Source: Micromonospora cremea (lineage in GTDB: Bacteria; Actinomycetota; Actinomycetes; Mycobacteriales; Micromonosporaceae). From it: a stretch of DNA of 64,000 nucleotides. Position 1 is the first letter of the stretch, and each line of letters starts with the position of its first letter. The notes beneath the pieces were generated by a model. It saw only the letters and a program-made list of their open reading frames with translations. It did not search any database and had not been told where the DNA came from. The stretch is taken from contig NZ_FSQT01000002.1 in NCBI RefSeq assembly GCF_900143515.1, positions 3,101,501 to 3,165,500 on the forward strand, read 5' to 3'. Positions 26,160 through 36,617 of the stretch are shown piece after piece. The position numbers and the translations under genes are program-made.

Positions 26160-27307
26160 GTCAGGTCCTCGGCGAGCAGTGCGGCAATCCAGGCGTCCAC
26201 CCGCTCACCCCGGTGCTGCACTCCGCCCCGGGCCGTCCCCTCGAAGGCGAAGCCCGCCTTCTCCGCCACCCGGCGGGAGGCCGTGTTGCCCACGTTCGCC
26301 TTCCACTCGATCCGGGCCAGGCCCAGTGTGGTGAAGCCCCACGCGCTCAGCGCGGCCAGCGCGGCCGGCATGTAACCGCGGCCGCGGGCCGCCGGGGCGG
26401 TCATGAAGCCCACGTCGGCCAGCAGCGGGTCGGCGGGGGAGAGCCGCAGGTCGATCGAGCCGGCGTACCGGTCGTCCGGGTCGGCGATCACGTAGCAGGC
26501 GGCGTCTCCCCGGGCCCAGGCTTCCCGGCTGAAACCCCGGTACCACTGCGCGTCGGCGCGCTCGTACGGGTCCGGCACCGTCGTCCAGCGGATGGTCTCC
26601 GGATCGTGGCAGGTCTCCACCACGGCGTCCAGGTCCTGCTCCTCCATCGGCCGGAGCAGCAGCTCGCCGGCCCCGGCGGTGGCGAAAAGGGTGGGCTGTG
26701 GGCGGCCGAAGACGGCGGCCCGCCGGGCGGCCAGGGTGCCCGGCCCGGCCGGCCCGGTGGCCCCGGGGGCGGGCACCTCGCCGGGCAGCAGCGACCCGAT
26801 CCAGCCGTCCGCGCTGCCGTTGGGCGCTGGGTCGGCCAGCCGCAGCAGGCCGTCGATCCGGAACCCGACGCGGAGCGCGACCAGCCGGGAGGCGTGGTTG
26901 CCCACCTCGGCCTGCCAGATCAGCCGGCGCAGCCCGAGCGTTTCGAAGGACCAGCGGGCCACCGCGCGGGAAGCCCGGACGGTGACCCCGCGGCCACGCG
27001 CCCACGGGGCCGTCCAGTAGCCGATCTCGCCGGTGCCGGCGCCGCTGATTGAGACGAGCCCGCACGAGCCGAGGAGGTCGCCGGTGACCGGGTCGCAGAC
27101 CGCGAATGGTGCGCCGGTGCCCTCCGCCCAGGCCCGCCGGCTCAGTTCGGTGACGAATCCGTGCGCGTGTTCCGGGAGGTATGGGCGCGGTACGGTGGTC
27201 CAGCGCTGGATGTCCGGGTCCTGGCACGCGCGGTGCACCGCGTCGGCGTCGGCTTCCCGCCAGGGCCGCAACAGCAGGCCGTCCTCGATGATCTCCACAG
27301 GCTCCAC
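26156..27307 (-). CDS. Tandem GNAT N-acetyltransferase (two domains), paralogue of the next gene
   Basis: 383 residues from GTG 27307, again with two RimJ/RimL-like GNAT domains. Domain 1 has LLLRPWREADADAVHRACQD, GEIGYWTAPWARGRGVTVRA and HASRLVALRVGFRIDG. Domain 2 has LLLRPMEEQDLDAVVETCHD, ADVGFMTAPAARGRGYMPAA and TASRRVAEKAGFAFEG. The gene pair thus holds four GNAT domains, pointing to repeated duplication. The ORF is open to 27421; GTG 27307 is chosen because the first domain starts just after it and a CACGAT box lies 6 nt upstream. GTG 27298 is an alternative. Confidence 0.8.
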   Translation of the reverse strand: MEPVEIIEDGLLLRPWREADADAVHRACQDPDIQRWTTVPRPYLPEHAHGFVTELSRRAWAEGTGAPFAVCDPVTGDLLGSCGLVSISGAGTGEIGYWTAPWARGRGVTVRASRAVARWSFETLGLRRLIWQAEVGNHASRLVALRVGFRIDGLLRLADPAPNGSADGWIGSLLPGEVPAPGATGPAGPGTLAARRAAVFGRPQPTLFATAGAGELLLRPMEEQDLDAVVETCHDPETIRWTTVPDPYERADAQWYRGFSREAWARGDAACYVIADPDDRYAGSIDLRLSPADPLLADVGFMTAPAARGRGYMPAALAALSAWGFTTLGLARIEWKANVGNTASRRVAEKAGFAFEGTARGGVQHRGERVDAWIAALLAEDLT

Positions 27308-27413
27308 CCGTGCATCGTGCCGGAACGTTCGCCGACGGCGTAACCGGATAACCTTCGGTACGCACCCGGTGCGCGAGTTATGTCGGGTTCGGCGGGGTGG
27401 ACCGCCGCCACCA

Positions 27414-27444
27414 GTGACCATCGCGCCGATGGAGCGCCTACGAT
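27414..27444 (+). promoter_or_regulatory. Candidate secA promoter
   Basis: TACGAT (27439-27444) is a good -10 box. TGACCA (27415-27420) lies 18 nt upstream as a weak -35. The implied leader is about 25 nt and contains the GGGGAG ribosome site before GTG 27476. Confidence 0.4.
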
Positions 27445-27475
27445 GGTTCGAGACTGTCTAGGGGAGCGTTGATCC

Positions 27476-30403
<2,928 letters not shown>

Positions 30404-30416
30404 CCGACAGCACTCT

Positions 30417-30449
30417 GACGGGCCCTGGCCGATCTGGCCGGGGCCCGTC
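30417..30449 (+). terminator. Terminator hairpin of secA
   Basis: GACGGGCCC (30417-30425) pairs with GGGCCCGTC (30441-30449), extended inside by GGCC/GGCC. It starts 14 nt after the secA stop. The following 450 nt up to 30900 have no credible gene, only two tandem-repeat arrays and a palindrome, listed separately. Confidence 0.75.
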
Positions 30450-30526
30450 GGCGTCTCCAGCACCGTCGCCGCGAGCCGGCCCGGACTGGCAATAGACACG
30501 GGCCGGTGGGGCTCGCCCGCCGCGCC

Positions 30527-30660
30527 GGCCGGTGTGAGGCGCCGGGATGCCCGCCGTGCCGGTCCGTGCGGGACGCCGGGATGCCCGCCGTGCCGGTCCG
30601 TGCGGGATGCCGGGGTGCCCGCCGTGCCGGGTCCTGTGAGGCGCGCGAGGCCGCCGTGCC
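30527..30660. repeat. Tandem repeat, about 34 bp x 4
   Basis: Units start at 30527, 30561, 30595 and 30629. The core GCCGGGATGCCCGCCGTGCC is nearly identical in the first three; the fourth is diverged and 32 nt long. Each unit holds small internal complementary runs. It is non-coding: reading frames across it are simple periodic Arg/Pro/Ala strings. Confidence 0.75.
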
Positions 30661-30695
30661 GGATCCGCGGGGCGGGATCGGGCCCGCCAGTCGGG

Positions 30696-30771
30696 GTGAT
30701 CGACTCGGTATCGGCGATGTCGTGGTGTCTTGGCGTGATGCCGCGATATCGGCGATATGGAGTTGATCAAC
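30696..30771. repeat. Dispersed imperfect palindrome, family B, copy 2
   Basis: Arms of about 34 nt: the left starts GTGATCGACTCGGTATCGGC and the right ends ATCGGCGATATGGAGTTGAT. They pair at most positions around a short loop. The core TATCGGCGATGTCG and CGATATCGGCGATAT motifs also occur at 6189-6260. Confidence 0.6.
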
Positions 30772-30780
30772 CCCCGACCG

Positions 30781-30872
30781 GGCGCCGGGCAGCCGTTCCC
30801 GGGCCCGACCGGCGGCCGGGCAGCCGTCCCCGGGCCGACCGGCCGTCTCGGGCAGCCTTCCCCGGCCCGACC
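30781..30872. repeat. Tandem repeat, about 30 bp x 3
   Basis: Units at 30781, 30811 and 30841, each close to GGCGGCCGGGCAGCCGTCCC followed by CGGGCCGACC; the third unit is 32 nt and more diverged. The array lies between the family B palindrome and the 3' end of the broken Rv3235-family gene. Confidence 0.65.
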
Positions 30873-30900
30873 GGGAGTCTCGGGTGGGGTGATGGTCCGC

Positions 30901-31492
30901 TCAGAGGATGTGCAGGGCGGTGCAGAGCCAGCGGCCGCGGCGATGCTCGAGGCGGATCGCCCTCGCCCAGCTCCGGCTGCCCGCGCCGGTGAGCACCGCG
31001 GCCGCCTCCACGGCGGCCTAACGGGGCTCGCAGGCGCGCAACCGGAGTAGCCGGACCACCGGTCGCGGGGCGCGGCGGCGGGGCGACCCGGCCCGGCCGG
31101 ACGCGCGGGCCAGCTCGGTCAGCAGCTCGGCGGCCCGGGCCGGGTCGAGCAGTGGCCGCACCTGCGCTGGCGACCGGTAGCCGTTGACCACCCCCAGGCA
31201 GGTGCCGACGAAGCAGTGCGCGGCCCGGGTCGCCTCCGGGGCTGTCGACGGGGGCAGCGGCGCGCCCGGGTGGGTGGCCGGCCGGGTGGGCACCCACGGC
31301 GGAGTGCGGCGCGGCGGTCCGGCGGCCGGACCGGATCCGGCCGCGTCGAGGCGAACAGGTCGAGGGCGAGCTGGCCGTGGGTCGGCGCCGGCCAGTACGC
31401 CCCGTCGGCCTCGTCGGCGTACGGCGGGTCGATCGGCGGGCGGGGCGCAGCCGCACGGGTGGCCGGGACGGACCGGATCGCGAATCACTCAC
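30901..31492 (-). pseudogene. Rv3235-family protein gene, broken by two frameshifts and an internal amber stop
   Basis: Reading from GTG 31492, one frame gives SDSRSGPSRPPVRLRPA. The next frame continues PPIDPPYADEADGAYWPAPT and HGQLALDLFASTRPDPV. A third frame carries the conserved core EATRAAHCFVGTCLGVVNGY, SPAQVRPLLDPARAAELL and VVRLLRLRACEPR. There a TAG (31018-31020) interrupts it, yet the same frame goes on with AAVEAAAVLTGAGSRSWARA and ends in GRWLCTALHIL before a TGA at 30901-30903. The ending (an Rv3235-like WxxxALH) and the place next to secA fit the Rv3235 family, small proteins of unknown function. It is either an inactive gene or a stretch of poor sequence. Confidence 0.7.
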
Positions 31493-31512
31493 CGCTGCCC
31501 CCTTCGATCTTG

Positions 31513-31535
31513 CGTTTGCTTCCGTTTGCCTTCGA
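31513..31535 (-). promoter_or_regulatory. GCAAAC direct-repeat element, copy 1 (before the Rv3235-family gene)
   Basis: On the minus strand it reads TCGAAGGCAAACGGAAGCAA then ACG: two GCAAAC hexamers 10 nt apart. It ends about 20 nt before the GTG of the Rv3235-family gene, in promoter position. The same 23-nt pattern precedes the HTH gene. Confidence 0.55.
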
Positions 31536-31593
31536 CACGCTCGACCCTGAGTGATGGAACGGCACCGGTCAATGGCAGAGGGGATTGCGGGGG

Positions 31594-31821
31594 CTACTCG
31601 GTGTCCCGGTCGATGAGTGGGTTGCCGCGGACCCAGTCGGCGGTCTCGGCGTACTTGTGCGAGATGTACTCCTCCAGCCGGGCGCGCTCGACCCGCCACT
31701 GGCCGCGGCCGCCGATCTTGATCGCCGGCAGTTCTCCGCTGCGCACCATGTGGTAGACCTGCGAGTCCGACACGTTCAGCTCGGCGGCGACGTCGGAGAG
31801 CAGCAGGAACCTCGGCTCCAC
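31594..31821 (-). CDS. Small excisionase/MerR-type helix-turn-helix DNA-binding protein
   Basis: 75 residues. The winged-helix excisionase/BldC-like fold is plain: LLLSDVAAELNVSDSQVYHM forms the helix-turn-helix, followed by the wing GELPAIKIGGRGQWRVER and a final helix ARLEEYISHKYAETADW. Such proteins are common stand-alone transcription factors in actinobacteria and need not be linked to a mobile element; none is visible here. GTG 31821 follows GGGAG at 5-6 nt. An upstream GCAAAC direct repeat (31843-31865) may be its own binding site, and an identical arrangement precedes the neighbouring Rv3235-family gene. Confidence 0.75.
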   Translation of the reverse strand: MEPRFLLLSDVAAELNVSDSQVYHMVRSGELPAIKIGGRGQWRVERARLEEYISHKYAETADWVRGNPLIDRDTE

Positions 31822-31842
31822 AGGAACTCCCGGGGTTGATGT

Positions 31843-31865
31843 CGTTTGCCTCAGTTTGCCATCGA
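31843..31865 (-). promoter_or_regulatory. GCAAAC direct-repeat element, copy 2 (before the HTH gene)
   Basis: Minus strand: TCGATGGCAAACTGAGGCAA then ACG, with two GCAAAC hexamers 10 nt apart. It lies 22-44 nt upstream of the HTH gene start. It matches copy 1 at 20 of 23 positions. Confidence 0.55.
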
Positions 31866-32037
31866 CGGCCCTGGCCGCCCAGCACCCCTGCAGCCCGGCG
31901 ACGAACCAGGTACGGCGGGACACACCGGCGGGGAACTTCCACCGGGCGGAGGCGAGGTGTATGACGGTCACGGCGTGCGGCATGATCTGCGCCCGTGCCG
32001 GCGGCCGCCGGTGGAGGACTGAGCGGGGAGACGACCG

Positions 32038-32547
32038 GTGACCGACGAGCTTGTCCGGGTGTACGTGCCGGCGACCGTACCGATGCTGGCCCGCCTGCGT
32101 GAGCAGGGGCTGACCGCCGACCAGGCGCACGCGGTGACCCCGGCGCTGCGCGAGTGGTACGCCGAGGGCGATGAGGAGGAGTTGGAGTACGTCGCGTTCA
32201 CCCGGGCCGCCCAGGACGCGCTGCACCTGCTCCGGGCCGACCCGGCCGCGCCCCGCCGCCGGGTCGTCGTCTCGGCCGACCTCCCGCGCGCCGCGCTCGG
32301 CCGGGGTGATGGTGAGCTGGGTTCCAGCACGGTGACGTTGGCCGACGCGGTGCCGGTGAGTGCCGTCGCGGCGATCCACGTGGACGGCACGGACGCGGCC
32401 GAGGAGATCGCCGCGGCGGCCGACGTGGTGGCCGAGGCCGCCGCCGGCGACCCGGACGCCCAGTTCACCGTCGACGGCGCCGAGGACCACGAGCTGGAGT
32501 GGTACGACGTGAGCGAGATGGACCTGCTCCTGCGCGCGAGCGGCTGA
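32038..32547 (+). CDS. DUF6912 family protein, unknown function
   Basis: 169 residues, acidic. Recognisable features are the start [20 protein letters not shown], the conserved [20 protein letters not shown] segment, [16 protein letters not shown], a central [15 protein letters not shown] strand, and the C-terminal [15 protein letters not shown]. This matches the actinobacterial DUF6912 group as I know it; no reaction is known. GTG 32038 follows GGGGAGACGACC, a good ribosome site. It diverges from the HTH gene. Confidence 0.65.
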   Translation: MTDELVRVYVPATVPMLARLREQGLTADQAHAVTPALREWYAEGDEEELEYVAFTRAAQDALHLLRADPAAPRRRVVVSADLPRAALGRGDGELGSSTVTLADAVPVSAVAAIHVDGTDAAEEIAAAADVVAEAAAGDPDAQFTVDGAEDHELEWYDVSEMDLLLRASG

Positions 32548-32566
32548 GCCCGGAGGCCGGCCGGGG

Positions 32567-33631
32567 TCAGCGGGCCCGGTCCACCTCGGCCGGGTCCGCG
32601 TCGGTCGGGTCCGGCTGGTCCGCGTCCAGAGCGGGGGAGTCGTCGGCCGCGACGGGTTCGTCGTCGTCGGACCGGGCCGGGCCGAGCGTGCGGCCGAACG
32701 CGATGAGCGCGGTCAAAGCCCCGACGAAGAGCACCCAGATGCCGTTGTCGACCCGCGAGGTGCCCAGCGAGGTCTGCGCCACCGCGTCCGCCTCGCTCAG
32801 CGCGCCGGCCAGGTCCAGCAGCGACCGGCCGCCGATCCGGATGATCACCTCGGCGAGCAGCAGGAGCAGCCCCGGCCCGGCCCCGGCGAGCAGGTACGCC
32901 GGCCAGCGCAGCGCTGGCGTGCCCGGATCCCGCCGGAGGGCCCGCCGCCGTGCCCAGCTCAGGTAGCCGAAGGCGAGCAGCCCGGCCAGCAGGCCGGCGA
33001 CGAGCGACTCGGTGCGCGACACCCACTTCGCCGCGTTGACCAGCGACTCCTGGCTGTCGCCCGCGCCGAAGAGGTTGAAGAGCGGGTCCCGGGCGCGGCT
33101 GAACGCGACCACGAAGACCAGCGTGCCCAGTGCGGCGGCCGACACCGCACCCACGGCCGCTGCCGTCCGCGCGCCGGCGACCGCGCCACCGATGATCGCC
33201 GCGGCGGCGGTGGTGCCGGCGATCACGTTGGTGGTCGAGGTGTCGAAGTAGGTGAGGTTGATCGCGAGCGCGGCCGCCAGGCCGACCAGCATCCCCGCCC
33301 CGATCGCCCCGACGAAGCGCAGGGTGATCCCGTCGCCGTACCGGCGGGACAGCAGGTTGCCGAAGGCCAGGGCGACGGCCGCCCCGGCCACCAGCGCGGC
33401 GGAGATCACGCCGGGCAGGGCGAACGCGGAGAGGCTGATCGCGGTGACCCCGGCCGCCGAGGAGGTGATCGCCTCGCGGGTCGACCAGAGCATGGCGGCC
33501 AGCCAACCGAGCGCCAGCAGCGCGAGCACCCCCGCGCCGGGCGCGGGCACGGGCCGGCCGTTGGGGATGGCCGGGTCGACCGCCGGCTCGTCCGACTCCG
33601 CGGCTGGGACGCGGCCGGGCTGCTTGGTCAT
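32567..33631 (-). CDS. Multi-pass membrane protein, unknown function
   Basis: 354 residues. A short Pro-rich N-terminus is followed by about eight hydrophobic segments, beginning with GVLALLALGWLAAML, including GVISAALVAGAAVALAF, IAGTTAAAAIIGGAVAGA and AAALGTLVFVVAF, and ending near GIWVLFVGALTALIAFG. The last 35 residues are acidic and low in complexity (Asp/Ala/Pro). No transporter signature is recognised. ATG 33631 is preferred to the longer ORF because GGGGAG lies 5 nt before it. Its 3' end faces the DUF6912 gene. Confidence 0.65.
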   Translation of the reverse strand: MTKQPGRVPAAESDEPAVDPAIPNGRPVPAPGAGVLALLALGWLAAMLWSTREAITSSAAGVTAISLSAFALPGVISAALVAGAAVALAFGNLLSRRYGDGITLRFVGAIGAGMLVGLAAALAINLTYFDTSTTNVIAGTTAAAAIIGGAVAGARTAAAVGAVSAAALGTLVFVVAFSRARDPLFNLFGAGDSQESLVNAAKWVSRTESLVAGLLAGLLAFGYLSWARRRALRRDPGTPALRWPAYLLAGAGPGLLLLLAEVIIRIGGRSLLDLAGALSEADAVAQTSLGTSRVDNGIWVLFVGALTALIAFGRTLGPARSDDDEPVAADDSPALDADQPDPTDADPAEVDRAR

Positions 33632-33983
33632 CGTCTCCCCTTCGAGGCGGCAGGTCACCGACCATTCAGGGTACGCGGGCCCGGTGGACCTTCCGCTGTC
33701 ACGGGACGGCGGCGACCGGTACCGTCCGGCGCGGCTCACGCCGGACGGGTGCCTGCCGTCCGGCCCGGGTCGCCCGCCCGCGCCTTGCCGGTAAGGGGAG
33801 GAGGGGTGGGGCGGTCCTTGGCGCGAGGACGGTGGTGGAGGTGAGGCGGGTACCCCCGCATGGAAGAATCGTGGGAGGTCCCGCCGCTGCTCGGCCCTCC
33901 CGCGTGGCGTCCGGTGTCCGGCTGTCCGGTCGGTGCCCGCGGGTCCGGTTTCGCCACCGCTGTCGAGATCGCCAGGAGCCTTG
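33632..33983. other. Divergent intergenic region of about 350 nt
   Basis: It separates the membrane protein (minus) from pruA (plus). It holds a purine-rich run around 33795-33815 and a possible hairpin pairing GGGAGG (about 33870) with CCCTCC (about 33897). Frames across it do not look like protein. No clear promoter hexamers were found beyond the AGGAG before pruA. Confidence 0.4.
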
Positions 33984-35612
33984 ATGGATGCCGTGTTCTC
34001 CGTACCCGAGCCGCGCAACGAGCCGGTTCGCAACTACGAGCCGGGCAGCCCCGACCGGGACCGGCTCCAGCGGCGGTTGACCGAGCTCGCCGCCGAGCGC
34101 ATCGACCTGCCGATGACCATCGGTGGCGAGCAGCGGATGGCCGCCGGTGACCCGATCAACGTCGTGCAGCCGCACAAGCACGCGCACGTGCTCGGTGTGA
34201 CCGCGCACGCCACCCACGACGACGCCCGCGCCGCGATCAAGGCGGCCAAGGACGCCGCCCCGATGTGGCGGGCGCTGCCGTTCGAGGAGCGCGCCGCGAT
34301 CTTCCTGCGCGCCGCCGAGCTGCTCGCCGGCCCGTGGCGGGACACGCTCAACGCCGCCACCATGCTCGGCCAGTCGAAGACCGCGATCCAGGCGGAGATC
34401 GACGCGGCCTGCGAGTTCATTGACTTCCTCCGGTTCAACGTGCACTTCGCCCGGCGCCTGCTCGAGGAGCAGCCCAGCTCCTCGGCCGGGGTCTGGAACC
34501 GCTTCGACCACCGCCCGCTGGAGGGCTTCGTCTACGCGGTCACCCCGTTCAACTTCACCGCCATCGCCGGCAACCTGCCCTCGGCGCCGGCGCTGCTCGG
34601 CAACACGGTGATCTGGAAGCCGGGCCCGACCCAGCAGTTCGCCGCGCACTTCACCATGCGGCTGTTCGAGGCGGCCGGCCTGCCGCCCGGCGTGATCAAC
34701 ATGGTCACCGGCCGGGGCGAGGAGGTCTCCGACGTCGTGCTCGCCGACCCGGACCTGGCCGGCATCCACTTCACCGGTTCGACCAAGGTCTTCCAGCAGC
34801 TGTGGCGGACCGTCGGCGACAACATCGCCCGCTACCGGGGCTACCCCCGGCTGGTCGGCGAGACCGGCGGCAAGGACTTCGTGGTCGCGCACACCAGCGC
34901 CGACGTGGACGCCCTGCACACCGCGCTGATCCGCGGCGCCTACGAGTACCAGGGCCAGAAGTGCTCGGCGGCTTCGCGGGCGTACGTGCCGCGCTCGCTG
35001 TGGGAGGGTGGCCTGCGGGACCGGCTGGCTGCCACCACCGACTCGCTCACCTACGGCGACGTGGCCGACTTCAGCAACTTCGGCGGCGCGGTGATCGACG
35101 ACAAGGCGTTCTCCCGGCACACCGCCGCTCTGGAGCTGATCGCCGGCGACGACACCTGCCGGGTGCTGGCCGGTGGCACCGCCGACGACTCGGTCGGGTA
35201 CTTCGTCCGGCCGACGCTCTTCGAGTGCAGCGACGCCGCCCACGAGACCTTCACCACCGAGTACTTCGGGCCGATCCTGGGCGTGCACGTCTTCGACGAC
35301 GCCCGCTTCGACGAGGTGGTCGCGCAGGCCGAGTCGATCGCCCCGTACGCGCTGACCGGGTCGGTGTTCGCCACCGACCGTCGGGTGATCGACGCGGTTG
35401 GTGAGCGGATGCGGTACGCGGCCGGCAACTTCTACATCAACGACAAGCCCACCGGCGCGGTGGTCGGGCAGCAGCCCTTCGGTGGCGCCCGGGCCAGCGG
35501 CACCAACGACAAGGCGGGTTCCTGGCTGAACCTGGTCCGCTGGGTGTCGCCGCGCACGATCAAGGAGACGTTCGTGCCGCCGACCGACCACACGTACCCC
35601 CACATGGGCTAG
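33984..35612 (+). CDS. pruA: L-glutamate gamma-semialdehyde (1-pyrroline-5-carboxylate) dehydrogenase
   Basis: 542 residues of the aldehyde dehydrogenase superfamily, oxidising glutamate semialdehyde to glutamate in proline and arginine breakdown. P5CDH-type motifs: RNEPVRNYEPGSPDRDRL at the start, VTPFNFTAIAGNLPSAPALL (family-specific, in place of the usual PWN strand), VIWKPGPTQQFAAHF, HFTGSTKVFQQLW, LVGETGGKDFVVAH with the base glutamate, and YEYQGQKCSAASRAYV with the catalytic cysteine. ATG 33984 follows AGGAGCCTT. No proline dehydrogenase gene is in the window. A strong terminator follows it directly. Confidence 0.92.
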   Translation: MDAVFSVPEPRNEPVRNYEPGSPDRDRLQRRLTELAAERIDLPMTIGGEQRMAAGDPINVVQPHKHAHVLGVTAHATHDDARAAIKAAKDAAPMWRALPFEERAAIFLRAAELLAGPWRDTLNAATMLGQSKTAIQAEIDAACEFIDFLRFNVHFARRLLEEQPSSSAGVWNRFDHRPLEGFVYAVTPFNFTAIAGNLPSAPALLGNTVIWKPGPTQQFAAHFTMRLFEAAGLPPGVINMVTGRGEEVSDVVLADPDLAGIHFTGSTKVFQQLWRTVGDNIARYRGYPRLVGETGGKDFVVAHTSADVDALHTALIRGAYEYQGQKCSAASRAYVPRSLWEGGLRDRLAATTDSLTYGDVADFSNFGGAVIDDKAFSRHTAALELIAGDDTCRVLAGGTADDSVGYFVRPTLFECSDAAHETFTTEYFGPILGVHVFDDARFDEVVAQAESIAPYALTGSVFATDRRVIDAVGERMRYAAGNFYINDKPTGAVVGQQPFGGARASGTNDKAGSWLNLVRWVSPRTIKETFVPPTDHTYPHMG

Positions 35613-35623
35613 GAGGCGGTCGA

Positions 35624-35657
35624 CCGCCGGCGGCGCGCGTGGCGCGGCCGCCGGCGG
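35624..35657 (+). terminator. Terminator of pruA abutting the kynA promoter
   Basis: Two copies of the self-complementary CCGCCGGCGG (35624-35633 and 35648-35657) pair around a GCGCG-rich centre. The stem ends exactly one base before the TAGCCT -10 box of kynA. Confidence 0.75.
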
Positions 35658-35670
35658 TAGCCTGGCCGGG

Positions 35671-36474
35671 GTGACGCACCCCACCCCTGCGCCCGACCCC
35701 CGCTTCGGGGAACAGGGCGGCCGGCTCACCTACAGCGACTACCTTCGGTTGGCCGACCTGCTCGCGGCGCAGGTGCCGGAGTCCGATCCGGCCTCCCACG
35801 ACGAACTGCTCTTCATCACCATCCACCAGGTGTACGAGCTGTGGTTCAAGCTGCTGCTCGCCGAGCTGTCCGACGCCCGGGACCGGATGCTGGCCGGCGA
35901 GACCTACCTGCCCCGGGTGCGGCTGGAACGCTGCCACGTGGTGGAGCGGGTGCTGGTCGGCCAGGTCGACGTGATCGACACGATGACGCCGCAGGACTTC
36001 CTGGCCTTCCGCACCAAGCTGGCTCCGGCCAGTGGATTCCAGTCGGTGCAGTTCCGGGAGATCGAGTTCCTCTCCGGGCTCAAGGACCCGGATTTCCTGC
36101 ACCGGTTCCGCCGGTTGCCGCCGGCCGAACGGGACCGGCTGGACCGGCGACTGGCCGAGCCGAGCCTCTGGGACGGTTTCCTGGCCGTGCTCGCCCGGGC
36201 CGGGTTCCCGGTCGGCGACGCCGAGGCGCGCTTCGCGGCGTACGCCAGGATCGCCGCGGACCGGGAGCGGTTCGGGCCGCTCTGGGACCTCGCGGAGGCC
36301 CTGGTCGCCCACGATCAGGCATTTTCCCTGTGGCGGGCTCGGCACGTGCTGATGGCCGAGCGGCAGATCGGCACCAAGCCGGGCACCGGCGGGTCGGCCG
36401 GCGGCGCCTACCTGCGGTCCCGGGTGGAGACGCGCTTCTATCCGGAATTGTGGGAGCTGCGCAGCCGGCTCTGA
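35671..36474 (+). CDS. kynA: Tryptophan 2,3-dioxygenase
   Basis: 267 residues. The heme enzyme opens the indole ring of L-tryptophan to give N-formylkynurenine, first step of the kynurenine pathway. Typical segments: LTYSDYLRLADLL, the substrate-binding FITIHQVYELWFKLLLAEL, ASGFQSVQFREIEFLSG, and the C-terminal WRARHVLMAERQIGTKPGTG with the axial heme histidine and the GTGGS loop. GTG 35671 is 7 nt after a TAGCCT -10 box (35658-35663), so the mRNA is probably leaderless. Later kynurenine-pathway genes are not in the window. Confidence 0.92.
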   Translation: MTHPTPAPDPRFGEQGGRLTYSDYLRLADLLAAQVPESDPASHDELLFITIHQVYELWFKLLLAELSDARDRMLAGETYLPRVRLERCHVVERVLVGQVDVIDTMTPQDFLAFRTKLAPASGFQSVQFREIEFLSGLKDPDFLHRFRRLPPAERDRLDRRLAEPSLWDGFLAVLARAGFPVGDAEARFAAYARIAADRERFGPLWDLAEALVAHDQAFSLWRARHVLMAERQIGTKPGTGGSAGGAYLRSRVETRFYPELWELRSRL

Positions 36475-36475
36475 C

Positions 36476-36496
36476 CGGGCCGTCCTGACCGGCCCG
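36476..36496 (+). terminator. Short terminator hairpin after kynA
   Basis: CGGGCCG (36476-36482) pairs with CGGCCCG (36490-36496), beginning 2 nt after the kynA stop. Confidence 0.5.
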
Positions 36497-36563
36497 CGCA
36501 ATCCATCGATAGTCCTCAACGGACAGTCTGCCGCCGACAGTGCACATAGGAAGTCCTGTCGGG

Positions 36564-36576
36564 TGGCAAACTGCCA
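36564..36576 (+). promoter_or_regulatory. Palindromic operator candidate of the PadR gene
   Basis: TGGCAAACTGCCA is a perfect inverted repeat (TGGCA, 3-nt centre, TGCCA) 41 nt before the PadR start. A lone TGGCA recurs at about 36602. PadR proteins usually repress their own gene through such sites. Confidence 0.4.
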
Positions 36577-36617
36577 AATCCTGGACGCCGCGAGCGCAAA
36601 GTGGCAGCGTGGTGGGC

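Noticed and set aside
30506..30766. A small ORF across the 34-nt tandem repeats
   Set aside because: The peptide only reflects the DNA repeat period; no start signal or codon bias supports it.
30527..30872. Possible CRISPR array
   Set aside because: Units are contiguous tandem repeats without unique spacers, and no cas genes are present.
31018..31020. Amber codon read through or recoded (e.g. pyrrolysine)
   Set aside because: The same gene also has two frameshifts, so decay or sequence error is simpler, and no recoding element is visible.
31594..31821. HTH gene as the excisionase of a mobile element
   Set aside because: No integrase, transposase or replication gene is nearby; stand-alone proteins of this fold are common regulators in actinobacteria.
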